Below, one piece after another: positions 16,794 through 24,696 of a DNA stretch of 64,000 bases. The notes under the pieces are model-generated. The model saw nothing but the letters and a program-made list of their open reading frames with translations, was not told the DNA's origin and did no database searches. A program made the position numbers and the translations under genes. Position 1 is the stretch's first letter. The number at the start of each line of letters is the position of its first letter. Location of the stretch: the NCBI GenBank assembly GCA_048263775.1, contig JBLXDU010000004.1, positions 186,001 to 250,000 on the forward strand. Reading direction: 5' to 3'. Origin of the DNA: UBA1479 sp048263775. Its GTDB lineage: Bacteria > Pseudomonadota > Alphaproteobacteria > Rhodospirillales > Casp-alpha2.

Positions 16794-18017
16794 ATGGGGG
16801 GCTCACCCGTCCGCCGCCGTTCGTCCGCCTGGGCGCTCGCCCTGGCCGTTCTTGCTTCCGGTATCGTCGCGGGCTGCGGTGTGGTCCAGAAGATCGTTCC
16901 CGCCGGTGATTATCAGGCCCCGGAAGAGGTGCCGCCCCAACTGATCCTGGAGCCCGCCGAATTCAAGACTCTGCCCGGCTGGCGCGTGGACGTGCTGTCC
17001 GACGCGCTGGCGGCCTTCCTTGCGTCCTGTCCGGTGATCGCGGCCAAGCCCGCCGATCAGCCGCTCGGATACCTGCCCGAACACGGCACCATGGGCGATC
17101 TCGCGAAAATCTGCGCCGAGGCCCGAACCCTCAACACCAAAAGCACGGCGCAGCTGCAGTTCTTCATGGAACGCAGCTTCCGCCCCTTTCATGTGCGTGA
17201 CGGCCAGAAACGGAACGGCAAGTTCACCGGCTATTACGAACCCCTGCTGCGCGGCAGTTTCCAGCCCAATGCCCGTTACCGTTATCCGGTCTATGCCCGC
17301 CCGCGCGATATCGTGGTGGTCGAACTCGGCATGTTCGATCCGGACCGCAAGGGCGAACAACTGGCCGGCCGGCTGGTCGATGACCGCCTGTTGCCCTATT
17401 TCGACCGCCGTGAAATTACCGAGGGCGCGTTGCAGGGCCGGCAGCTCGAACTGCTCTGGGTCGACAGCGCCATTGATCTGTTCTTCCTGCATGTTCAGGG
17501 TTCGGGCCGCATTCTGCTTCCCGACGGCAGCCATGTGCGCCTGGCCTTTTCCGGGCGCAACGGCCATCGCTATTCCTCCATCGGCCGCGAACTGGTGGCC
17601 CAGGGCGTGATGAAGGTCGAAGACGTGACCATGCCGTCCCTGCGGGCCTGGATGACGGCCAATCCGCTCGCCGCCGAACAGCTGATGGTGAAAAACCGAT
17701 CCTTCATCTTTTTCCGCGTGGAAAAGGACGAGGTCGTGAAGGGCGCCATGGGCGTGCCGCTGACGGCCGGCCGCTCCCTCGCCGTCGATCCCAAATATGT
17801 GCCGTTGGGCGTGCCGCTCTGGCTGGTGACCACGGACCCGCTTGATCCCAAGAACGAAAAACCGCTGACCCGCATGGTGGTTGCCCAGGATACGGGCTCG
17901 GCCATCAAGGGCGTCGTGCGCGGCGACCTGTTCTGGGGCTTCGGGGCCGAGGCCGAGGCCCGCGCCGGGCTGATGAACGAAGGCGGCGTGTACTACCTGC
18001 TGCTGCCGCGCAAGTAG
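16794..18017 (+). CDS. mltA: Membrane-bound lytic murein transglycosylase A, lipoprotein
   Basis: A 407-residue lipoprotein: the signal peptide ends in the lipobox IVAGC at about residue 24. The MltA barrel domain includes FTGYYEPLLRGS, YPVYARP and LELLWVDSAIDLFFLHVQGSGRI. The C-terminal 3D domain has AQDTGSAIKG, with the catalytic aspartate. MltA cleaves peptidoglycan to 1,6-anhydromuropeptides, the substrates that AmpG (53.5 kb) imports. The ATG at 16794 gives a clean signal peptide; an in-frame GTG at 16776 overlapping the previous gene is the alternative. Confidence 0.95.
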   Translation: MGGSPVRRRSSAWALALAVLASGIVAGCGVVQKIVPAGDYQAPEEVPPQLILEPAEFKTLPGWRVDVLSDALAAFLASCPVIAAKPADQPLGYLPEHGTMGDLAKICAEARTLNTKSTAQLQFFMERSFRPFHVRDGQKRNGKFTGYYEPLLRGSFQPNARYRYPVYARPRDIVVVELGMFDPDRKGEQLAGRLVDDRLLPYFDRREITEGALQGRQLELLWVDSAIDLFFLHVQGSGRILLPDGSHVRLAFSGRNGHRYSSIGRELVAQGVMKVEDVTMPSLRAWMTANPLAAEQLMVKNRSFIFFRVEKDEVVKGAMGVPLTAGRSLAVDPKYVPLGVPLWLVTTDPLDPKNEKPLTRMVVAQDTGSAIKGVVRGDLFWGFGAEAEARAGLMNEGGVYYLLLPRK

Positions 18018-18092
18018 GCGGGCGGCGCCACCCGGCGCACCTGCCGTTCGGTCTTGTCAATCGGCGGCCAAGCCCGCATTCTGCCTCCCATC

Positions 18093-18896
18093 ATGACCGA
18101 ATATGCACCCGCCCTGAAAACCCCGCCGACCTCGCCCGAGGTCGGCCTGTTCGCGACCTGCCTCGTCGACCTGATGCGGCCCAGCGTCGGCTTCGCCACG
18201 GTGAAGCTGCTGGAGGACGCGGGCTGTAAGGTTTCCGTGCCCGAGGCCCAGACCTGCTGCGGCCAGCCGGCCTATAATTCCGGCGACAGCCCGGATGCGC
18301 GGGATATCGCGAAAAACGTGATCGCCGTGTTCGAAGGCTTCGATTACGTGGTCGCCCCTTCGGGATCCTGCGCCGGGATGATTTCCCACCACTATCCGCA
18401 CCTGTTGAAGGACGATGCGGCCTGGAAGGCGCGGGCCGAGGCGCTGGCCGCCAAGACGTTCGAGCTGGTCGCCTTCCTGACCGACGTCATGCAGGCGGAC
18501 ATCTCGCCGCCCGATCTGGGCGTCACCGCGACCTATCACGATTCATGCTCGGGCCTGCGTGAACTCGGCATCAAGGCGCAGCCCAGGGCATTGCTCGGCA
18601 AGGTCGGCGGCCTGACCCTGGTCGAAGGCGACATTCCGGAAACCTGCTGCGGCTTCGGCGGATTGTTCTGCGTCAAGTATCCGGACATTTCGGAAAAGAT
18701 GGTCGATGCCAAGGCCGATGACATTTTGGCCACGGGCGCGGACCTGCTGCTGGCCGGCGACCTGGGCTGTCTGATGAACATGGCCGGGCGGCTGAAACGC
18801 CGGGGGGCGTCCGTTCAGGCCCGCCACGTCGCCGAGGTTCTGGCCGGGATGACCGACCAGCCCGCCATCGGCGAAGCGGATGAGGACACGGCCTGA
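18093..18896 (+). CDS. lutA: L-lactate oxidation iron-sulfur protein LutA
   Basis: A 267-residue CCG-domain protein of the glycolate/lactate oxidase iron-sulfur family. It has two cysteine-rich CCG domains: one with CLVDLMRPSVGF and TCCGQPAYNSGD, the second with YHDSCSGLRELG and TCCGFGGLFCVKY. LutA, LutB and LutC together oxidise L-lactate to pyruvate in organisms that use this system. The ATG at 18093 begins just ahead of the conserved VGLFATCLVDL. lutB starts at the last base of its stop codon. Confidence 0.93.
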   Translation: MTEYAPALKTPPTSPEVGLFATCLVDLMRPSVGFATVKLLEDAGCKVSVPEAQTCCGQPAYNSGDSPDARDIAKNVIAVFEGFDYVVAPSGSCAGMISHHYPHLLKDDAAWKARAEALAAKTFELVAFLTDVMQADISPPDLGVTATYHDSCSGLRELGIKAQPRALLGKVGGLTLVEGDIPETCCGFGGLFCVKYPDISEKMVDAKADDILATGADLLLAGDLGCLMNMAGRLKRRGASVQARHVAEVLAGMTDQPAIGEADEDTA

Positions 18897-20338
18897 TGGA
18901 AACCCAGACCCGCCGGTTCAAGCAGAACGCCCGCGAGGCCATGGCCGACGGCCAGCTGGCCCAGGCCCTGACCCGCCTGGGCGAAGGCTTTCCGCTGCGC
19001 CGTGCCGAAGCCATCGACCGCCTGCCGGAATTCGACCAATTGCGCGACGCCGCCAAGGCGATCAAGGATCACACCCTGGCGCATCTGGATCTGTACCTGG
19101 AACAGTACGAATCCAAGGTCAAGGAAGCGGGCGGCCATGTCCATTGGTGCCGCACGGGCCAGGACGCGCGGGAAAAAATTCTCGAAATCTGCCGCAGCGT
19201 CAACGCCAAGACGGTGACCAAATCGAAATCCATGATCGGCGAGGAAATCGCCATCAACGATTTCCTGGAAGAAAACGGCGTCGCCCCCATCGAAACGGAC
19301 CTGGGTGAATACATCATCCAACTGCGGAAGGAGCCGCCGTCGCACATCATCGCGCCGGCCGTGCACCTGAACAAAGGCCAGGTCGAGGACACCTTTCGCA
19401 AGGCGCACACCAACCTGGACCCGGCGCGCAATCTGGACGACCCGAAATCCCTGCTGGAAGAAGCGCGGGTTGAGCTGCGCGACAAGTTCCTCAATGCCGA
19501 CGTCGGCCTGACCGGGGCCAATTTCCTGATCGCCGAAACGGGGACCAATGTTTTGGTCACCAACGAAGGCAACGCGGACCTGACCTATTCCCTGCCCCGC
19601 GTGCATATCGTCATCGCCAGTCTGGAAAAGGTCATCCCCACGCTGGAAGACACGGCGACGGTGCTGCGCGTGCTGGCGCGCTCTGGTACGGGGCAGGACA
19701 TCACCGTCTACACCACCTTCTGCACCGGCCCAAAACGGCCCGACGATCTCGACGGGCCCGACGAATATCACGTCATCCTGCTGGACAACGGGCGGACGGA
19801 ACTGGTCGGCACGGAATTTCAGGAAATGCTCCGCTGCATCCGCTGCGGATCCTGCCTGAACCACTGCCCCGTTTATCACGCCATCGGCGGCCATGCGTAC
19901 GGCTGGGTCTATTCCGGGCCCATGGGGGCGGTGCTGATCCCGGGCCTGATCGGCATTCACGAAGCGGGCGATTTGCCTAATGCCTCTACCCTCTGCGGCA
20001 AGTGCGAAACCGTCTGTCCCATGCGCATCCCCCTGCCCAAGATGCTGCGCGCCTGGCGCGAACGGCAGTATCAGCGCAAGGGCAATTCGGCCGCCGCGCG
20101 CTGGGCGCTCGGGCTCTGGGCGGCGCTTGCCAAGCGGCCCAAGCTTTACCGCGCCGTGACCGGGCCGATGATGACGGCGCTGGCGATTTTGGGCCGCAAA
20201 CGCGGGCGGTTCAAATGGCTGCCGCTGGCCGGCGGCTGGACCGGCCCCCGCGACCTGCCCGCCCCGCAAGGCGACAGCTTCATCGCGCAGTATCACAAAG
20301 GCCCCGTGGGCGCGGTTATTCGGAGCAAGGGACAATGA
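18896..20338 (+). CDS. lutB: L-lactate oxidation iron-sulfur protein LutB
   Basis: A 480-residue protein with an LUD domain over the N-terminal ~300 residues (KSKSMIGEEIAINDFLEENG, GANFLIAETGTNVLVTNEGN) and a ferredoxin-type segment with two cysteine clusters, CIRCGSCLNHCPVY and CGKCETVCPMRIP. These probably carry two [4Fe-4S] clusters for electron transfer from lactate. A short C-terminal tail (GPVGAVIRSKGQ) follows. The gene overlaps lutA by one base and lutC by four, so the three are tightly coupled. Confidence 0.95.
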   Translation: METQTRRFKQNAREAMADGQLAQALTRLGEGFPLRRAEAIDRLPEFDQLRDAAKAIKDHTLAHLDLYLEQYESKVKEAGGHVHWCRTGQDAREKILEICRSVNAKTVTKSKSMIGEEIAINDFLEENGVAPIETDLGEYIIQLRKEPPSHIIAPAVHLNKGQVEDTFRKAHTNLDPARNLDDPKSLLEEARVELRDKFLNADVGLTGANFLIAETGTNVLVTNEGNADLTYSLPRVHIVIASLEKVIPTLEDTATVLRVLARSGTGQDITVYTTFCTGPKRPDDLDGPDEYHVILLDNGRTELVGTEFQEMLRCIRCGSCLNHCPVYHAIGGHAYGWVYSGPMGAVLIPGLIGIHEAGDLPNASTLCGKCETVCPMRIPLPKMLRAWRERQYQRKGNSAAARWALGLWAALAKRPKLYRAVTGPMMTALAILGRKRGRFKWLPLAGGWTGPRDLPAPQGDSFIAQYHKGPVGAVIRSKGQ

Positions 20339-21042
20339 GCGGGCGCGAACAAATCCTGGGCGACCTGCGCGCCGCCCTGACCCAATCCAACGATGGGGCA
20401 CGCCGCGCCGCCGTGGCGCAACGCCTGATGGCCAAGGCGCGCCATGTCATCCCGGCGCGGGGCAAGGACACCGGGGCCGACGCCACCGACCGCTTCCAGG
20501 CCGAGGCCGAACGGGTTCAGGCCACGGTCGCCCGTGTCGCCTCACTCGATGATCTGCCGGGCGCCATCGCCGATTACCTGGCGGCGCAGAACATGCCCGC
20601 CGCCGTGCGCATGACGCCCGACCCGCGCCTTCAGGCCGCCCCCTGGGACAAGACAGCGATCACCATTTCCGAAGGCCCGGCCCAGGGCGAGGACACGGCG
20701 GGCGTCAGCCACGCCTTCGGCGCCGTCGCGGAAACGGGATCGCTGGTGTTTCTGTCCGGCCCGGAAAGCCCGACCACGGTCAACTTCCTGCCGCCGGTGC
20801 ATATCGCGGTGCTGCGCGCGTCGGATATTTCCGGCTGTTTCGAAGACATCTGGTCGCGCCTGCGCGCCGACCGCCAGAATGCCGAGGGCGCCGGCCGCTT
20901 CATGCCGCGCACGGTCAACTGGATCACCGGCCCGTCGCGCACGGCGGATATCGAACTGGTCCTGTTCCTCGGTATTCACGGGCCGAAGCATCTGCACATC
21001 GTAATCGTGGACGATGGGGACGATGGCGGACAAACGGGTTAA
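20335..21042 (+). CDS. lutC: Lactate utilization protein LutC
   Basis: A 235-residue LUD-domain protein. Conserved blocks are GVSHAFGAVAETGSLVFLSGPE, NFLPPVHIAVLRASDI and the C-terminal GIHGPKHLHIVIVDD. It is the third subunit of the LutABC complex. The ATG overlaps the lutB stop (ATGA) and the end overlaps the Smr-domain gene by about 20 nt. No lactate-responsive regulator or lactate permease gene is adjacent. Confidence 0.93.
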   Translation: MSGREQILGDLRAALTQSNDGARRAAVAQRLMAKARHVIPARGKDTGADATDRFQAEAERVQATVARVASLDDLPGAIADYLAAQNMPAAVRMTPDPRLQAAPWDKTAITISEGPAQGEDTAGVSHAFGAVAETGSLVFLSGPESPTTVNFLPPVHIAVLRASDISGCFEDIWSRLRADRQNAEGAGRFMPRTVNWITGPSRTADIELVLFLGIHGPKHLHIVIVDDGDDGGQTG

Positions 21043-21604
21043 GGGACCGGGCGCCGCGCCGGAAGACGACGCCCTCTGGGCAATGGTCACCCGCGACGTC
21101 AAACCCCTTCCCGTCCGCGAAGCCCGCATCGACCATCCGGTCCCCGACCCGGCCGCCCTGCCGCCGAAGGCCAAGCCCGCCCCCCGCTCCTACCGCACGA
21201 CCCCCCTGCCCGAACCCGCGTCCCCGACCCCGGCCGCCGCCCGCGAACTCAGCCACGGTGCTGCCCCCGGGCTCGACCGCCGCACCCAGACCAACATGCG
21301 CCGCGGCAAAATGGCGGTCGAAGGCCGCCTCGACCTGCACGGCATGACGCAGGCCGTGGCCCATGATGAGCTGATCGGCTTCATCACCCGCGCCTATGGT
21401 CAGGGCAAGCGCTGCGTGCTCGTCATCACCGGTAAGGGCACGCGCGACACGGGCGAAATCGGCGTCCTGCGCCAGGCCGTGCCCGGCTGGCTCAACGCCC
21501 CGCCGCTGAAAGGCCTGATCCACGCCTTCGATCACGCCGCCCGCCCGCACGGTGGCCAGGGCGCGCTCTACATTCTGCTCAAACGCAACAAGGGGGCCCA
21601 ATGA
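21023..21604 (+). CDS. Smr-domain protein
   Basis: A 193-residue protein with a C-terminal Smr (small MutS-related) domain, including LDLHGMTQAVAHDEL and RCVLVITGKGT. The Smr domain is found in nucleases and MutS2. The first ~95 residues are low-complexity and proline-rich. Residue LDLHG is the canonical LDxHG catalytic motif, so nuclease activity is plausible. The ATG at 21023 is preceded by GGGGA; the ATG nine bases upstream is also possible. The gene starts inside lutC. Confidence 0.88.
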   Translation: MADKRVKGPGAAPEDDALWAMVTRDVKPLPVREARIDHPVPDPAALPPKAKPAPRSYRTTPLPEPASPTPAAARELSHGAAPGLDRRTQTNMRRGKMAVEGRLDLHGMTQAVAHDELIGFITRAYGQGKRCVLVITGKGTRDTGEIGVLRQAVPGWLNAPPLKGLIHAFDHAARPHGGQGALYILLKRNKGAQ

Positions 21605-21619
21605 CATGAAGATTTCATC

Positions 21620-22006
21620 ATGACACCCTTCGGCCAGAAGGTGCGCCGCCTGCGCAAGGTGCACAAAATCACGCTGAAGCAGTTCGCCCAGGAAATGGGC
21701 GTGTCCTCGGCCTATTTCTCGGCGCTCGAACACGGCTATCGGGGCCGCCCCGGCCCGGGCCTGGTGCAGCAGATCGCGGGTTACTTTAATTTAGGGATGG
21801 AGGAAACGGACGAGCTCAAGCGTATGGCCGCCCTGTCCCATCCCCGCATCACCGTCGACACGGCGGGCCTCAACCCCAAGGCCACGGAACTGGCCAACCT
21901 GTTGGCCGAACTGATCCACGAACTGGACGAAGACACCATCGACTGGATCATCGCCGAAATCCGCGGCCGCCGCGCCGCCCGCACCCGGGGCGGGCCGACG
22001 CATTAA
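21620..22006 (+). CDS. XRE-family helix-turn-helix regulator
   Basis: A 128-residue protein with an N-terminal XRE-type helix-turn-helix: VRRLRKVHKITLKQFAQEMG, then VSSAYFSALEHG and GPGLVQQIAGYF. The C-terminal part (ELANLLAELIHELDEDTIDWII) is amphipathic and may be a dimerisation helix. Partner operators are unknown. It is the last plus-strand gene before a convergent 528-bp gap and hslU. The ribosome binding site is weak, so it may rely on coupling to the Smr gene 15 nt upstream. Confidence 0.85.
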   Translation: MTPFGQKVRRLRKVHKITLKQFAQEMGVSSAYFSALEHGYRGRPGPGLVQQIAGYFNLGMEETDELKRMAALSHPRITVDTAGLNPKATELANLLAELIHELDEDTIDWIIAEIRGRRAARTRGGPTH

Positions 22007-22144
22007 TCCACATTCCTTTGTTTTCTGCATTAGGCGGAAGCGAAAACAATCAGACTCGCAAAACGCGTATAGACAGGATTCGGTTGATGGATTCTAATGC
22101 GCTCAATCCGTCAAATAAGAAGCGGTGATCGCCACCAGGCCTAG

Positions 22145-22276
22145 TTAGAACACGAACGTATACTGCCTGGGCCACGAACGCCAATGTGCACAAACGTGCT
22201 CATGGCGACCAAAGCGAACCCTGGTGTACGAATTAACGTGCACCATCTTAAGCCGGGAGGGTCCATGCGGTAACAT
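22145..22276 (-). CDS. Small reading frame of 43 codons with sequestered start, speculative
   Basis: On the minus strand the ATG at 22274-22276 is preceded by AAAGGAGG with a spacing of 5 nt, a near-ideal ribosome binding site. The frame runs 43 codons and starts MLPHGPSRLKMVHVNSY. The product is basic with several histidines, arginines and one cysteine, and matches no family I recognise. The site and ATG lie in a hairpin (22256-22286). It is downstream of hslU on the same strand, so read-through could supply transcript. The evidence for translation is only the ribosome binding site. Confidence 0.22.
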   Translation of the reverse strand: MLPHGPSRLKMVHVNSYTRVRFGRHEHVCAHWRSWPRQYTFVF

Positions 22277-22421
22277 GGCATCCTCCTTTCTCTTTTCAGG
22301 GACAGGATTAAGCCTGCCGGCTCCGAAGCGCCCTATGCGCCACGCCCGTGAATGGCGCGCAGGGGCAAGGCTGAAAAGAGGTGGCGATCACCTACTATTC
22401 TTGTAACCACAAGATAAGGTG
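22222..22421 (-). ncRNA. Candidate structured RNA or leader, strand uncertain
   Basis: Consecutive inverted repeats: TGGTGTACG/CGTGCACCA (22222-22230 / 22237-22245, one G-U pair or mismatch); GGAGG..CCATG/CATGG..CCTCC (22256-22286); a perfect 10-bp long-range stem CTCTTTTCAG/CTGAAAAGAG (22290-22299 / 22371-22380) enclosing two smaller hairpins; and CACCT..TCTTGT/ACAAGA..AGGTG (22389-22421). On the minus strand the 10-bp stem ends directly before AAAGGAGG, the ribosome binding site of a small frame. This arrangement resembles a regulated leader. I do not recognise an RNA family. Confidence 0.35.
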
Positions 22422-22534
22422 GGTGCTAGGTGGATATACGCTATATTTATTCTATCTCATCCACCAGTTATCCACTGATTCATACACCGGGTTTAGTTGG
22501 CGCGGCGTAATGCTGACCAAGCTAGCTCAGCTAA

Positions 22535-23908
22535 TCAAAGAATAAACTTCGACAAATCGGCGTTCTTGGCCAGGGGGGCGACCTGCTCGTCCACGTATTT
22601 GGCGTCGATGGTCACCGTTTCGCCGGAGCGGTCGGAGGCGGTGTAGCTGATCTCCTCGACCAGCTTTTCCAGGACCGTGTGCAGGCGGCGGGCGCCGATG
22701 TTTTCGACGCCCTCGTTGATGTCCACGGCGAGGCCGGCGATGGCGTCGACGGCGTCGTCGGTGAAGATCAGCTCCAGCTCTTCCGTCTTCATCAAGGCGA
22801 CGTACTGTTTCAACAGCGACGCCTCGGTCTCCGTCAGGATGCGTTTGAAGTCGTCCTTGGTGAGCGCCCGCAAATTGACGCGGATGGGCAGGCGGCCCTG
22901 CAGTTCGGGCAGCATGTCCGACGGTTTGGAAACGTGGAACGCGCCCGAGGCGATGAACAGGATATGGTCCGTGTTCACGGGCCCATGCTTGGTCGCGACG
23001 GTGGTGCCTTCGATCAGCGGCAACAGGTCGCGCTGCACCCCTTCGCGGCTGACGTCGCCGCCCTTCACGTCGGTGCGCTGGGAGATCTTGTCGATCTCGT
23101 CCAGGAACACGATGCCGTTGTTTTCCACGGCATGGATGGCGTCCTTCACCACCCGGTCGTCGTCGAGCAGCTTGTCGCCTTCCTCGGCGAGCAGCACGCC
23201 GTAGCTTTCTTCCACCGTCAGGCGCTTGGGCTTCTGCTGCTGGCCGAAGGCCTTGCCCAGCATGTCGTTCAAGTTGAGCATGCCCATCTGCGCCCCCGGC
23301 ATGCCGGGGATGTCGAAGGTCGGCATGCCCATGCCCGGCGCGTCGGACACGGTGATCTCGATCTCGCGGTCATTCAGTTCGTTGTTGCGCAGCTTGCGCC
23401 GGAAGGTTTCGCGGGTTTCCTTGGAGGCGTTGTCGCCGACCAGGGCGTCGAGCACCCGTTCCTCGGCCCGGGCCTCGGCCTTGGCCTGGACCTGCTTGCG
23501 CAGGCGTTCGCGGGTCATGTGAATGGCGGTCTCGACCAGGTCGCGGACGATCTGCTCGACATCGCGGCCGACATAGCCGACCTCGGTGAATTTGGTGGCC
23601 TCGACCTTGATGAAGGGGGCCTGGGCCAGCTTGGCCAGCCTGCGCGCGATCTCGGTCTTGCCGACGCCGGTCGGCCCGATCATCAGGATGTTCTTGGGCA
23701 GGACCTCTTCCTTCAGGTCGTCGTCCAGCTGCTGCCGCCGCCAACGGTTGCGGAGTGCTATGGCGACCGCGCGCTTGGCATCCTTCTGGCCGATGATGTG
23801 GCGGTCCAGTTCGGAGACGATCTCGCGGGGCGTGAAGCTCGACGTGCCGGCGGCGAGCGTGTCGTCCAGGCTGCGCGGGGCGGAGGTCGTGTCGGCGGTC
23901 TCGGTCAT
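22535..23908 (-). CDS. hslU: ATP-dependent protease ATPase subunit HslU
   Basis: A 457-residue AAA+ unfoldase of the HslUV (ClpYQ) protease. It begins with FTPREIVSELDRHIIGQKDAKRAVAIALRNR, Walker A GPTGVGKTEIARR, the pore GYVGRD motif, an I-domain over about 115-235, Walker B FLDEIDKI, and the sensor region ASGAFHVSKPSDMLPELQGRLPIRV. The C-terminus KNADLSKFIL fits the HslV-docking tail. It overlaps hslV by four bases (ATGA), so the two subunits are co-translated. Confidence 0.98.
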   Translation of the reverse strand: MTETADTTSAPRSLDDTLAAGTSSFTPREIVSELDRHIIGQKDAKRAVAIALRNRWRRQQLDDDLKEEVLPKNILMIGPTGVGKTEIARRLAKLAQAPFIKVEATKFTEVGYVGRDVEQIVRDLVETAIHMTRERLRKQVQAKAEARAEERVLDALVGDNASKETRETFRRKLRNNELNDREIEITVSDAPGMGMPTFDIPGMPGAQMGMLNLNDMLGKAFGQQQKPKRLTVEESYGVLLAEEGDKLLDDDRVVKDAIHAVENNGIVFLDEIDKISQRTDVKGGDVSREGVQRDLLPLIEGTTVATKHGPVNTDHILFIASGAFHVSKPSDMLPELQGRLPIRVNLRALTKDDFKRILTETEASLLKQYVALMKTEELELIFTDDAVDAIAGLAVDINEGVENIGARRLHTVLEKLVEEISYTASDRSGETVTIDAKYVDEQVAPLAKNADLSKFIL

Positions 23909-24450
23909 AAGGCCTCGATGGTCAGGTTGGAGTTGGTGTAAACGCAGATCCCGGCGGCCACACCCATGGCCTTTTCGGCGATTTGGCGGGCGTCCAGGCC
24001 GTCCTGGTCGATCAGGGCGCGGGCGGCGGCCAGCGCGTAATTGCCGCCGGACCCGATGCCGATCAGCCCGTCCTCGGGCTCCAGCACGTCGCCGGTGCCG
24101 GTCAGGACCAGGGAAACGTCCTTGTCCGCCACGGCCATCATGGCCTCAAGCCGGCGCAGGTAGCGGTCCGTGCGCCAGTCCTTGGCAAGTTCGACACAGG
24201 CCCGGGTCAGCTGCGTGGGATATTGTTCCAGCTTGGCTTCCAGGCGCTCAAACAAGGTAAAGGCATCGGCGGTGGCCCCGGCAAAGCCGCCGATCACGTT
24301 GCCGTCGCCCAGGCGGCGGACCTTCCGCGCATTGGCCTTGATCACCGTGTCGCCAAGCGACACCTGGCCGTCGCCGGCAAGCACCACGTCCGATCCCTTG
24401 CGCACGCAAAGGATGGTGGTGCCGTGCCAAAGGGGGGTGTCGCTTGCCAT
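23905..24450 (-). CDS. hslV: ATP-dependent protease peptidase subunit HslV
   Basis: A 181-residue threonine peptidase. A short propeptide is followed by the catalytic Thr in GTTILCVRKG at residues 11-12, then AGDGQVSLGDTVIKANARKVRRL and FAGATADAFTLFERLEAKLE. The GIGSGGNYALAAARAL block is also typical. The ATG at 24448-24450 is preceded by AAGGAACC and gives the family length; a longer upstream extension is rejected. A sigma-70-like promoter at 24512-24539 should drive hslVU. Confidence 0.97.
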   Translation of the reverse strand: MASDTPLWHGTTILCVRKGSDVVLAGDGQVSLGDTVIKANARKVRRLGDGNVIGGFAGATADAFTLFERLEAKLEQYPTQLTRACVELAKDWRTDRYLRRLEAMMAVADKDVSLVLTGTGDVLEPEDGLIGIGSGGNYALAAARALIDQDGLDARQIAEKAMGVAAGICVYTNSNLTIEAL

Positions 24451-24511
24451 ATGATCGGTTCCTTGGAATGTGGCCTTGGAATGCGGGTCTGCCGGGAAAA
24501 GGGAAGCCGGG

Positions 24512-24539
24512 ATGATAGGGAACCATGTGGTCGGGTCAA
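24512..24539 (-). promoter_or_regulatory. Putative sigma-70 promoter of hslVU
   Basis: On the minus strand, -35 TTGACC (24534-24539) and -10 TATCAT (24512-24517) are spaced 16 nt. Both match the consensus at 5 of 6 positions. The leader to the hslV ATG would be about 55 nt. No heat-shock (sigma-32) consensus was seen here. Confidence 0.6.
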
Positions 24540-24583
24540 CGGTCCATATCAAGGCGGGGTCATGCGGCCAGACGGCGGTAAGA

Positions 24584-24615
24584 TGGCGGCCGGGTGGCGG
24601 CCGGGTGGCGGCCGG
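24584..24615. repeat. Tandem 11-bp repeat, three copies
   Basis: TGGCGGCCGGG occurs at 24584-24594 and 24595-24605 with a third, nearly complete copy at 24606-24615, followed by another GGCGGCCGGG-like run. It lies between divergent hslV and hisB, upstream of a T-rich stretch and the hisB start. No function is evident; it may be a replication-slippage microsatellite. Confidence 0.75.
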
Positions 24616-24696
24616 CGGCCGGGCGTACTATTTTTTTGGTAAAAGAGGGGCCGCCTGATAAAAGACCGCATCCACAGTTTCGGAAGGAAATCGGCC

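Larger units (their letters stand above)
22007..22534. other. Gene-poor, AT-rich region between convergent XRE and hslU genes
   Basis: 528 bp with visibly lower GC than its neighbours. It contains a run of inverted repeats at 22222-22465, a small minus-strand reading frame (22145-22276) and a near-consensus DnaA box TTATCCACT at 22468-22476. No conserved protein-coding gene is visible. The features are described separately. Confidence 0.6.

Noticed and set aside
18815..20401. 528-codon minus-strand frame opposite lutB
   Set aside because: The plus strand encodes LutB with both ferredoxin clusters, and this frame has no recognisable domains.
22256..22300. Possible 16S rRNA 3'-end fragment
   Set aside because: The resemblance is limited to about ten bases; upstream and downstream rRNA sequence is absent.
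22224..22406. 60-codon plus-strand frame in the hslU-XRE gap
   Set aside because: It starts with GTG without a ribosome binding site and shows no conserved pattern.
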